A stretch of 64,000 nt of DNA from positions 42,490,408 to 42,554,407 of the forward strand of contig JAJKFL010000003.1 in NCBI GenBank assembly GCA_021186555.1. The letters are read 5' to 3'. Origin of the DNA: Reticulitermes speratus. Taxonomy: Eukaryota > Arthropoda > Insecta > Blattodea > Rhinotermitidae. The notes below the pieces were generated by a model that saw nothing but the letters and a program-made list of their open reading frames with translations, was not told the DNA's origin and searched no databases. Within the stretch, counting starts at the first letter, position 1. Every line of letters begins with the position of its first letter. The position numbers were made by a program, and so were the translations under genes. Of this stretch, positions 1-9,686 are shown in pieces.

Positions 1-344
1 GCTCTTCCTTATCCTGAGTTAGGCATATAAAATCCAACTTCTCTCATTCATTTCTTTAACATCCATTATAATGCTAACCTCCGAAGCACCCCTACGTTAG
101 AATGACGTTGTGCAATAATTTACTAGCAAAACAAATACTTCCTCTTTCTATTCCTTGGCTGTATATAATTCCTTCGATTCACTGGGTCGCTTTTGCATTA
201 GTCCGGATTTTATTAACATAATATAAATTACTAGTACATTCAAATACCTGATCAGACAAACTCCCGATAAATGACTAAGTTCCTACATCATGCTTGTTGT
301 TTGCATCTGTCCGACTCCTTCGCGGCAATTACGTAAGAGCGCGC
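1..344. other. No recognisable feature
   Basis: AT-rich sequence with no repeat, splice-site pair or coding signature that I can support. Confidence 0.5.
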
Positions 345-530
345 AGATTTGGTGAAACTATTACTGACAGAGGAAACCCGAAGTATAAGCGGAGAAATTC
401 CTGCCCCTGGACCACGTATGTACTCCAAATCCCTCACGGAGTGGTTCCGGACGGAAGCCCGGCTATCGCTGTGAGAAGTCTTCGCCCAGTGGTCGGAGTT
501 CATCGTCGTACTCTGTGAAACCCTCTGCCT
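345..530 (-). mobile_element. Diverged tRNA-derived SINE (family C)
   Basis: On the minus strand this stretch follows the same order of blocks as the clear SINE at 6022-6279: a degraded tRNA-like head near 530-470, then a block close to GGGATTTGGAGTACATACG, then CCAGGGGCAGG, then CTTCGGGTTTCCTCTGTCAG. The A and B boxes are damaged and I see no target-site duplication, so this is an old, inactive copy. Short open frames on both strands here are by-products of the repeat. Confidence 0.55.
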
Positions 531-2177
531 TTACGCCTGTCTGCAGTTGCATGGTCACAATAACAATGCCACGAATTATTACAACACACTGCAGTACACG
601 GCTGTGAAATATAATTGTTTTGAAGTAATTTTAAAACGACATAAACTGACACTCCCCATGTTAGTAGAATCCTCCTTTCTATGTATTCTTCGCACAAGGT
701 ACTAAAATCAACGAATATTATGGAGTTATTCTCGTCTCTATACATCACCAGCTGAACTATTTGACAAACATCGATTGAAATTGGTATTGATGAATTTAAG
801 CTGAAATTTATCAAAGTAATTGAACTCTGGTCCGTATCGTTCCCGCGTTAACTTCTAATTTGCAGGAAGCCCAAAACAATCTTCATCGCTCTTGTAAAAC
901 ACTTATTTGCCCATAAAATATGTGTGGGCTATGTATTACAAATCATGGCCCTAATTATGATCCATAATTCATATCTAAACCATTTTGGATATGCTGAATA
1001 TTCAATACGAAATAAAAGGAAAAACAGTTTCAATTTGATTTGATTTGATTGAATCTGATACTGAAGGTTTCTGGTAGTTTCCCCTGCCTCTTTTCCGCTA
1101 TTTACGGTAGTGGTAAAAGTACGGTAGTAAAATTTAGCCTTCACGAAATACAAAAAGCTAAAGCAAACACTATCACAAAGGCGCCTGAATTGCTACGTCA
1201 TGCACACATTTCCTAACTTGTTTTTAGAGATGTGGAATTTAACCTTTAGCCATGGAAAATTGCAAAATCGAAACCTGCCTTCTTAACTGACGGTTATTTT
1301 TAGCGTCTTTAAGAAGTTTTGTAATTGCAGTTACATCCCATGAGCTAAGTAAATAGCTGACACTAACAATTCACACTTTGAAGGAAACCAGACGCTCATT
1401 AGTGTAAACGATAAAGAACTTTTGGCAAACACCGACAACATTCTTTGGGGTACTTTTGTAAATATTCTCAGTATCCAAGTTCAGAAATAAATGTCATATT
1501 CCATTCAATAAGTTGAAATTATATAAAATAAATATATTTCTTCTATTATTTAACAAAGCTTTAACAACAGTTTAACTTGTTCTTGTCCTCACATATTCCA
1601 AAATTACTTAGATTTATTTATAAACTACCTCACTTGCCATGTAGACATTAAGGGACATATAATTTCAATTTCTGATTCACAGTCACCTAACGACACTAGG
1701 TAGGGTGTCTTAAGAATTGATCAAAAATACATTTCATGCAGTACTAACAGCGTAGACCATTCAATCTCCGTTAATAATGTGTTCGCGACACGGACAAGTT
1801 ATCATTTATGTTTTGATATGCAAGTACGTTGTCATGAAAGGAATCATGCAGCTCCTAGAAAAATCATGGTTGCATATATTACGGAATTGTAAATCCTCGA
1901 AATAGAACTCAAGGGATAAGGTGAAAAATAAAAGAAAGAAGAGAATACAAAGCTGGGAAGCGAATAGGATACTAGGAAAAGAAATGTGCTTAATCTGGCG
2001 TGACGTTGAAGCCGCCATGACAGCATATTAGATTACTGTTGTAACTTTGGTTTACAGATTGCAAGATTTCTTAGAAAAAGGAGAGCTGAACCCAAGAATG
2101 CACGATGAAACATTTCCTTCTTTGAGAGTAAAATAAGAATTGAAGAGGTGATGTGTGTCTTTCTCTCTCTGTTGCAG
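531..2177. other. Unassigned intergenic or intronic DNA
   Basis: No repeat family or gene recognised. A short run of TTGAT units lies near 1036-1056. The last 30 bases (ttctctctctgttgcag, ending at 2177) form a good polypyrimidine tract and AG for the candidate exon that follows. Confidence 0.5.
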
Positions 2178-2270
2178 GAATGTAACAGCCTGATGTAGGA
2201 TTACATTAACATATACGGATAAATACTTCGACCAAGACCACAGCAACTATTGGACCTAAAATGGCTTCAG
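2178..2270 (+). CDS. Candidate exon with 5'UTR and start codon
   Basis: This 93-bp segment has what an arthropod first coding exon should have. The 3' splice site is a long pyrimidine tract ending gttgcag at 2177. The segment ends ATGGCTTCAG at 2261-2270, followed at once by GTAAATC, a good 5' splice site. The ATG at 2261 is preceded by AAA, a favourable start context. Its frame has a TAA stop upstream inside the same exon (2207-2209), so translation would begin here as Met-Ala-Ser and continue in phase 1 in the next exon. I cannot find the next exon; insect introns can exceed the remaining window. The family is unknown. The alternative is a chance pairing of splice-like sites, since only three full codons are present. 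Confidence 0.35.
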
Positions 2271-4082
2271 GTAAATCAATTTTCCTTTACGGGGAAGTCC
2301 TTTTATACTTGTTACTTAAGGTCTCTATAGACGAAGAAACAGAACTACAGCTCAAATTCAGTCGTGTTCCAGCAGTAAAATAATTAACGCAGTGTGGCCC
2401 TAGCTGAAACTTTTATACAGATAAATCGTTAAAATAAATTCATGTTATACGTTAGTGAAACATTTGACCTTTACACGATTCGTTACTTCTACCAAAAAAA
2501 CGCGAAAGTCTACTACGCATTACGCGTACCGCCAAATTGCAATGTAGAGTGAAAGAAGGTAGAACGGAGCAATATCTGCATAACAATTACCTAACCTGCC
2601 TGAGGTAAGCCTTTAAAGTTATTCGCCTACATTTAGCTCACGATTTTATGGCCAAATAGTGCTATTTGATACCCATATCATATTTACTTACTAAAACAAT
2701 CACATATAATATAAACATAATCCAGTGAATGAACACAGGATGAATAAACAAAAAACACGTAGGCGTAGCGAAATACAAGGAACTGAGCAGCTGAAACCGG
2801 CGTTTGAAACTGCAGCCAGCTGCCAGCGAAAGTAACATTGATCTGAGTCTGGGGAAGTGCAACGAATTTCGGTCACTGAAATTCGTCAAATGAAAGCGAA
2901 ATAAAGTCGTGAGGGCAATATTAATGAAGGAATGCCTGCACAGTAATCCCACACCAACCGTAAAGTTTAGCGTTAGGCTGCGGAAAAACATCGCCGATGA
3001 TAAAATCGCGGTTTACAAGAGCAGGACCTATGGTAAAATGGACATAAGAGGAACCGCGATCTCTATTAACACTCGCAAGAGCCTAAATTTCCTGTTCCTT
3101 TTCTAAATAAATTACGTTCAAAACACTAAAAAGTTTCACAAAAGGCGCAAAGCAGTGGTAAGCGTCAGGTGCCACTGCGGCTGTGATCCTCCAGTAACTG
3201 TGGCCTTGATGCTGAAGCCACTGCCTTTGCCTTGTATACAGGAATTAAGGACCGCCGCTTTACAAAATTCATCACCACAGTTCTCATATTTGGATACAGA
3301 TGGAAAAAATGGGTAAATGAAAACCGCTTTGGCGAGCGATTGCTGTATTTACTTTTTAGCTCCGAAGAAAATATACCAACACTGCTAGAATGCGATTTAT
3401 GCGTCTTTTGTTTAGGAACTTTATATAAGGCAGTTTACATAGTAATAAATTCTCCAAATTTATACGCCTTAACCACAAACCTATAATTTACATTTTTTAA
3501 AAACACAGAAGAAAATAGAGACAAATTACGAGTGTGGGCCCTACCTCAGACACTATACTTCTTTAGCATGAGTCACAGAATACTGTGTGGATGATCCTAA
3601 TCCCACCACTTTTCCAAGTTGATCTTCATAAACCTCCAACACGTAGTGATTTATTTCCATTAAAAGATATAAATTACTAACCAAAAGGTTATTTAGGGCA
3701 CACTCATCATTAAGTACCCAAGTTATGTAGGCTGTGAAAATTATGTTCTATGTTCATATGTCGTTCGTAATCTTTAGGACCAAATAGTCATAGTCACAAA
3801 ACATGGACTCAGATATGAAAAATGAAAATCAGTTTCATCACACCGGACTAACGCCATGGAGAAGATTCTTTCTTTGGAAACTGCTGAGTGCCCAGCTGGA
3901 CAACACATTTTTTCGCCTTTGTAAGAAACCGTATCCTGACTCTTTTTCCATGGAATCCCGGCAGTAAGCCCTAACCTGAACTAAAAAAATTCAATCTTCC
4001 TTCCTTTGCACTATTTACTTGACATCCCTTCTAAAATTTTGCGAGATTTGATGTTCTATTTGTGGTGACAATGAGTAGTCCT
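2271..4082. other. Unassigned, possibly intron
   Basis: If the exon at 2178-2270 is real, this is the start of its downstream intron. The longest open frame is 109 codons on the minus strand (2662-2991), with no recognisable domain. GAG followed by GTAAGC near 2593-2600 looks like a 5' splice site but has no partner acceptor. Confidence 0.4.
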
Positions 4083-4130
4083 GCCTTTTTGGATGGGATG
4101 TCGTGCAGTTTGGTAGATATATGTTAACCT
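4083..4130 (+). repeat. Short dispersed repeat, copy 1
   Basis: GATGTCGTGCAGTTTGGTAG followed by an AT-rich run ending GTTAAC recurs in similar form at 49485-49540 (GATGCCGTGCAGTCTGGTAG) and 59967-60012 (GACGCCGTATAGTCTGGTAT). It is probably the end of an interspersed element whose body I cannot delimit. Confidence 0.45.
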
Positions 4131-6008
4131 ATACAATATCACGTCTAAGTAGAGTGTGATCCTAATTTTAATATTATCTTTTACTTATTCTTAGACTTCC
4201 CAAGTAGTCTTCACTTGAGTTTTCTGTGTGCATGATCAAGTACAGGCCTACCACTGAAATATACACGTTTATAACGCTAAATTTCAATTTTAACACAGAA
4301 ATTATAGAAAGAAAAAACACTTGGATTTATGTGTTCTCTCTTATTTGGCGCCTTCCATCAAAGCAGCTACCGGTTAAACGTGGGCACACACATAATGTCA
4401 GTCTACAAACACTGTCCCCTAAACTTGATGTCCAGTATTTCTCTTAACGTCGCGTGTTCAATTTTACACTCTTCAGACTGCTTCTCCAGTGAAGCAACGA
4501 TTGTGTTCTACAGCAAGCTGGGATATCAGACATTTGTCAGATAGTCTCCTCCTTTATTTTAGGGGTCACACACAACTCGCAGGAGGATTTGGAACACAGC
4601 TGCGATGTATAACATTTTATAAACAGAACTAGCTATTCGTATACGTGCCTTATGCCTGGAATAGAACAAAACTTTTTAAGCAATCTCCTACAATAAATCA
4701 GGCGTGTTGTCTGACACATCCGGCTGGATCGACAGTGTTTTTCACATTGGTAACAATCGTGGCCACCGCATTTGGTTCACTCTAAATTCCTGGTCTCAGA
4801 CTTTATATTAAAACTGCGCCTAGCGATAACATTCAAGTTCCACTACATACTTGCTGAATATAGCGCAAAAATTACTAAACATTACCATTCGAAACGAACT
4901 GCTAATGTGGCCATATGTATATATGCCTGTATGTAAGAGGATAGAGTTTGATTTGTGTGTATTCTTCTATACATCTGCTTCTTTTAGTTCCGAGAATAAC
5001 GAAAGTGTTTATATTAAATGTGGAATTATGTTGTCTATATCAGAATGAAACGGGTGAATTTAATGTTTTTTTTTCATATTCGCGAAATACAATTCTTACT
5101 TAGAAAGAAGATTATGTTAAGCATTTTCTAAAAGTAGCTCAACGAGTTGGTAGATTACACAAAACTGCAGTCTTTATTCATATTTAAAACTTTAATTTCA
5201 CGCACTTTCAATATAATTAATATTTAACAACATATAATGAAAATTATTTAATTTCTAACTAAATGCAGTGTTGTATCTTTAATGATAAGCATTACAATAT
5301 CAAGGAAATTCCAAGCACAAAACCACAAGCAACACTTTTCGAAAAAAAAAAACGAGTACACCATCAATATACGTACTCTGTCGGAGAAAGTTCTCTTGCG
5401 AAGTACACACCTGTACACTCTTGTTTTCTCTACTTTCGTCGCAATGCACATCTATTCACCGAGCTGTGTTTATAGTACATGACCGTTCTACCTCAGGTTC
5501 TGCACTGTAAACAATATGAATTTGAGATAAGATAATGCTAACCTTCTTTTGCTTATTATTTTCAAAATACCAAAATCAACGCAGCATGCGGCTCCACGGG
5601 ACGTGTTATTTCAGCCACAGAGCAGAACATGTTTCAACAAACAATGCCATGTTGCCTACTGTAAGTCAGTCATCGCCTCTCTTGTGTCTGCAAACAACAG
5701 AACTCTGCAAGACCCGCTCGCTTATGTTTTTACGATGGACGGACGCCTGCTTCGCAATTCCTGTGCTGATATTCTGCATTCCTCCTATCTCTGTCTCACT
5801 CTCACTCTTTGGAATTCCATTCTACAAACATTCACTTTAACACAGCCACGTGGATCAGTGAATAGCTGCTGTTACCATCATAATCATCTTTATCCTTTCA
5901 TTATTATCATCATTATCCTCAACATATTAATCATTACATAACCCTTCAAAGATGGTTGGGAAAATCTTCACAACTCTGTCCCTCCTTTCTTCGTTATCCT
6001 TTCTATTT
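4131..6008. other. Unassigned AT-rich DNA
   Basis: No repeat family recognised. Simple ATT/ATC-rich sequence lies at 5880-5930. Overlapping open frames of 100-130 codons at 5535-5941 show no domain, and their ends run into low-complexity isoleucine codons. Confidence 0.5.
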
Positions 6009-6021
6009 GTCCATTAAGTCT

Positions 6022-6279
6022 TTTTTTTTGTGAAGGGCCTCGCAGCAGGTGCTACGGACGCAGCCTTGAGGCTGTGATGAAGATGATTAGTTTTTTTAAA
6101 TTTTCCGTGTAACGGAGCACCGGTAGAATGAAATTGACAGAGGAGAGTCGAAGTACTCGGGGATAAACCTGCCCCAGTGCCATTTGGTCCACCACAAATC
6201 CCACATGGACTGACCCGAAATTGAACCCGGGCCTCCGCGGTGAGAGACCGGCCACTAACCGCCTGAGCCATGGCACGGC
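6022..6279 (-). mobile_element. tRNA-derived SINE (family C) with target-site duplication
   Basis: On the minus strand the element starts with a tRNA-like promoter: A box TGGCTCAGGCGG and B box GGGTTCAATTTC. The body includes TGGGGCAGGTTTATCCCC, and the element ends in a run of A. It is flanked by a 13-bp near-perfect duplication, TGTCCATTAAGTC at 6009-6021 and TGTCCATGAAGTC at 6280-6292, the mark of LINE-assisted retroposition. The copy is nearly full length and is the best member of its family here. A second, older copy lies at 345-530. Overlapping open frames of about 100 codons are artefacts of the repeat. Confidence 0.88.
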
Positions 6280-6292
6280 TGTCCATGAAGTC

Positions 6293-7197
6293 TTTGTTCT
6301 TCTCTCCCATGTCCTAGCCAGGACGGATATCGCCCATATCCTAACAATCCTAATCAAGTTCTAGTGTTTCCCCGAGCGTGACAAATTTGTTAATCATGTT
6401 TAGATTTTTGGCATTATCATCTTTTTTATTGCTGGTATTATTATTATTATTATAGTAGTAGTAGTACGTCATCCAACTTTCAGACTAAATTTTCTTATAC
6501 TGAATTTTGTTTAGCACGCAGCACAGCTGCTACACCTTTAGGCGTGTAACAAAGAAAATCGTCATGCAGCCAACAGAATAAACGCAGCTGTGTGACAGCC
6601 AATGATTTCCAAGATACCAATTCTGAAATCTGTAAAAAGCACTGCCTGTTATTACAGTTGGCATGTTTATCACATATTCCACTTCCACACTACAAATTCA
6701 TATGTGTATTTACTAATTATGTCTGTGCATGTTGTTTTTTAAAGTTGCTGCCCCATCGGATTTCCCAGTCACTCAGACATAATTTCCTTTGTTACTTTAT
6801 TAGCTATATACCGATGTACGTAACTGCTGACCACAGCTCATCGGCTGTAATCACTCACGTATCTCACAGTACAGTCATTCTCTTACATAATACCATGCGT
6901 TTAATATCTGTGGCACATGTAATTTCGTTTCCTACTTCATACCCTTCTGCATTTTGCAATATTTTCGCTCCAATATGCTGTCTATTAATTAGTAACTTTC
7001 AGCCATTTATTACAAGTTTCATGGCCTAATTTCCGGGTTTTCGCATTCATAAGTGAGACGTTTTCTTTTATAACAAAATGTTTCTAAATGTTATTGTTTA
7101 CAATTCCGTCCTTTGCAGGCATTACCAGCAACAACAAGCTTGGAAGCAGGTTCATCTACATAATTATGGTCAAGCACATCACAGTTAATTCTATAAT
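6293..7197. other. Unassigned, with short ATT/GTA microsatellite
   Basis: Short triplet runs (ATT then AGT) lie at about 6438-6470. A 145-codon open frame at 6592-7029 has no recognisable domain. A fair acceptor, tccgtcctttgcag, ends at 7119 but has no strong donor after it. Confidence 0.45.
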
Positions 7198-7439
7198 TTT
7201 CATTTTCTTACCTTGATTTCAGGCTTCCGCCGCGATGTTGCTGAGATCTGCGCCTTTCGGGGATATTACGCGGCGTCGTGTGGTAATTGTTTACCGACGT
7301 TTCGGGATAACGTATCGGTCCCATCTTCACGGGTCAAGAGTCCGGACTCTTGACCAGTGAATATGGGACCGAAACGTCGGTAAACTATTACCACACGACG
7401 CCGCGTAATATCCCAGAAGAGCGCAGATTTCATTTTCTT
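7198..7439. mobile_element. Palindromic element, WDITRRR type, copy 1
   Basis: An inverted repeat spans 7244-7429 with its centre at TCC/GGA near 7343, so the two arms are reverse complements over about 90 bp. Each arm runs from the ATATTACGCGGCG block through TTACCGACGTTTCGG to a block near GGGTCAAGAGTCC. A 12-bp direct repeat, TTTCATTTTCTT, flanks the unit at 7198-7209 and 7428-7439. The left side has about 34 extra bases, including CAGGCTTCCGCCGCGATG, that the right lacks. The 22934-23178 element has the same tail in the same place. Its translation contains WDITRRRVVIVYRRFG, a phrase I remember from cockroach and termite repeats. The asymmetric tail and the duplication point to a retroposed element with inverted terminal repeats. 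Confidence 0.82.
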
Positions 7440-7514
7440 CCATACGCTAATCGCGGACCATTCCTTTTCCTGCTCTAAGCAATTTGCATATGTCATATTT
7501 GCATGTTCTACTGT

Positions 7515-7715
7515 TAGGAGCCGGAGTATCCTAGCCGGTACAGTGATCGAGATAACAGGGTTCAATTTCCAGCAGCAGTAACAGATGTTAACATAACCCA
7601 AAGCAGTCCGACTGGTTCTGGGACGCACCTAATTCCTATGCGATTCCCTTAGGGTTTTTCGTCGAGGGTAAAGCCGTCGAAGCTTGAATCTGACCACCTA
7701 CTACCTTCCAGCACA
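7515..7715 (+). mobile_element. Diverged SINE (family B)
   Basis: A degraded tRNA-like head (GGAGTATCCTAGCCGG, then GGGTTCAATTTCC) is followed by the family B body: CCGACTGGTTCTGGGACGC, a pyrimidine/G block, GAGGGTAAAGCCG and CTGACCACCTAC. The order matches the better copies at 27223-27502 and 39743-40034. No clear target-site duplication. Confidence 0.6.
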
Positions 7716-7999
7716 TAAGTTACAAATTAGTAAATCTATACTATGACTTCATGGCGTCCATATTACAATTTTTAGTTCTGATATAGGCTGTGTTGGTGCG
7801 TCCCACATGCCTGTGTAATTTACAGAGATGAGATTCGCTATAAAAATAAAACTCCCAATTTTCCAACCTAGAATTCCAATACCGGGGCTATATGCATGAC
7901 ACAGAGTCCAATATGTATGCCTTCCTCCACCTAATTTCGGTAATTATTACTGATATTGTTTCATTGTCATTATAATTATATATTCTTATATTTTACATG

Positions 8000-8196
8000 G
8001 CCGATCCAGTGGCCGTGCGGTCTAAGGCGTGGGTCTTCGGCCGCTCGCTTGCTAGGATAATGGGTTCGAATCCCCCGGGGCATGGATGTTTGTCTCTTGT
8101 GAGTGTTGTGTGTTGTTGTCAGGTAGAGGCCTCTGCGACGAGCCGATCCCTCGTCCAGAGGAGTCCTACCGACTGTGATGTGTCTCTCAGTGTGAT
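8000..8196 (+). mobile_element. SINE (family A), 3' truncated
   Basis: The tRNA-like head has A box GTGCGGTCTAAGGCGTGGG and B box GGGTTCGAATCCC, consistent with a leucine- or serine-type tRNA ancestor. The body continues with GGGGCATGGATGT, TCTCTTGTGAGTGTTG and CCAGAGGAGTCCTACCGA. After about 8196 it loses similarity to the family A copies at 16588-16848 and 22005-22811, so the 3' third is missing. The pol III promoter boxes are intact by eye. Confidence 0.87.
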
Positions 8197-8215
8197 TAAA
8201 AGGAATTACAAACCT

Positions 8216-9420
8216 CGACACTGAAACGGGAAACCGGAATAGGTAGAAGAGGACGACTAAAAAAAAATTTTTTACAGTCGTCATTCCAACACGGCCTTCA
8301 TCAGTGCTATAAGAATTTGCAGCGTTAGTGACAAGTATAACACGCCTTGAAGTCTTCTTTCTCGGTCAAAAGGGAAGACAGTGCTCGCATTATCGTGCAG
8401 TCAGCCCACATGAACTTTTTCTCCTGTGCTTCCTCTACCTCATTCCCTTTAACACCAAGCACGCACCAAGCAGTGGGTTCGTGAAGGAGTACCAATCAAT
8501 TCCACTCACAGCTCTCTTCCCCATCCTTCATCTTGTGCTGTCAACCGCACCCAGCCTGAGACCGCTGAATTGTACTTGATAGGTCTACGTCTCAAATTTT
8601 AAAACAAAATTCGTTTGCAACTACAGCTTTCACTATTTAAACAGTCATTGTGGCCCTTTATCAGTACGGTACTTCACTACACACCTTCATCCAATAAGTT
8701 TCGGTGATTAAACCTGTTTGCAAATGGGACCTTCCGTGACGTCATGCACACATTTTACCAAGGAGTACTTTACTTTAAAAAGAACATAAGCTTCAACGGT
8801 ACACGCCGAAGTGAAAACTAATTTACGCCGATAAGAAAAGTACAGCTTCTTTGTGAAGATTTTACGATATTCACAAAGCTTTAAACAGCATTGTGCTTTG
8901 ATTTCTTATAACTAACTTTACCCAAATCAGAGAATAAATGTGAAAGTTCGGATTAAAGATCATTTAGGCGCCTTGTGTAAATTGTGTCTTTAACTGCGCT
9001 GATTTTTACAAAACTTACAGTCATTCAGCAAATTTTGTAAACCCCCTGTACTGAATATTTCCCAATTTGTTAAAGTTTATATAAAAACGAGTAAAATGTC
9101 ACTTTCGCTCTTAAATCAAATATGGCTTTCACTGCACAAAATTTTACTCAACTCACACTGCCTAAATGAAAACATGTGAAGACTTCCTATGCCGAAGTTA
9201 AGGACAGCACGAGTAGAAAACTTGTTACGCCCTTACGTAAAGTATGACAGTCGCTGTGCCGAATTGCACGAAACTCATGCTTGCTGTACAAATTTTTGTA
9301 GGGATTCCCATACCAAATTTCATGTAATGTCAACGTTGTGTTACTTTCTCGCAAAAGTGGTATTATATAATGCAGATGCCCAGAATACTGACAAAGTATC
9401 TTTATTAATATGTTGTACAT
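8216..9420. other. Unassigned
   Basis: No family recognised. An A/T run lies near 8260-8271. The 3' half includes AT-rich sequence with several polyadenylation-like AATAAA runs that I cannot tie to a gene. Confidence 0.45.
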
Positions 9421-9423
9421 ACA

Positions 9424-9460
9424 TTGAAGGTGGCTAATCAAGCCGAAACGCATGTCTCTG
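9424..9460 (+). ncRNA. Degenerate hammerhead-like motif
   Basis: TTGAAGG, one T, then a perfect small hairpin GGCT-AATCA-AGCC, then GAAA, then CGCATGTC. This is the same order as the hammerhead-like cores at 19.7, 20.2 and 25.7 kb, but the core reads TTGAAGG instead of CTGANGA and no stem I is visible. It is probably a decayed terminal-repeat fragment of the same class of element. Confidence 0.28.
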
Positions 9461-9671
9461 ATTTGTATACACTAAGTGCAATAAAGTCTCTATTTGGCAT
9501 TTGTAATTTCTAGGGTGCCATAAAAGTTCTTCCCAAAGGTACGTGCCCTCTAAACACTAAAAATGTAGCGTATGTCTACAAATGTTTCATGATATAAGGA
9601 AAAACATCACAATAAGTTTCCTCTCATGTATTATTTTGCATATACATGAGATTTGTAAAAAGTATTATGAA

Positions 9672-9686
9672 CCCCCCCCCCCCCCC
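9672..9686 (+). repeat. Poly-C tract (15 C)
   Basis: Uninterrupted run of 15 C. Prone to slippage and to assembly error. Confidence 0.95.

Noticed and set aside
7266-7628. A 120-codon frame across the palindrome (WDITRRRVVIVYRRFG)
   Set aside because: It is a translation of an inverted-repeat element plus part of a SINE, not a protein gene.
8000-8080. tRNA gene at the head of the family A SINE
   Set aside because: A and B boxes are present, but the sequence continues into a SINE body repeated at four places, and the acceptor stem is not formed.
9275-9285. GAAAC next to TGC/GCA as a ribozyme-like motif
   Set aside because: The core upstream does not fit CUGANGA.
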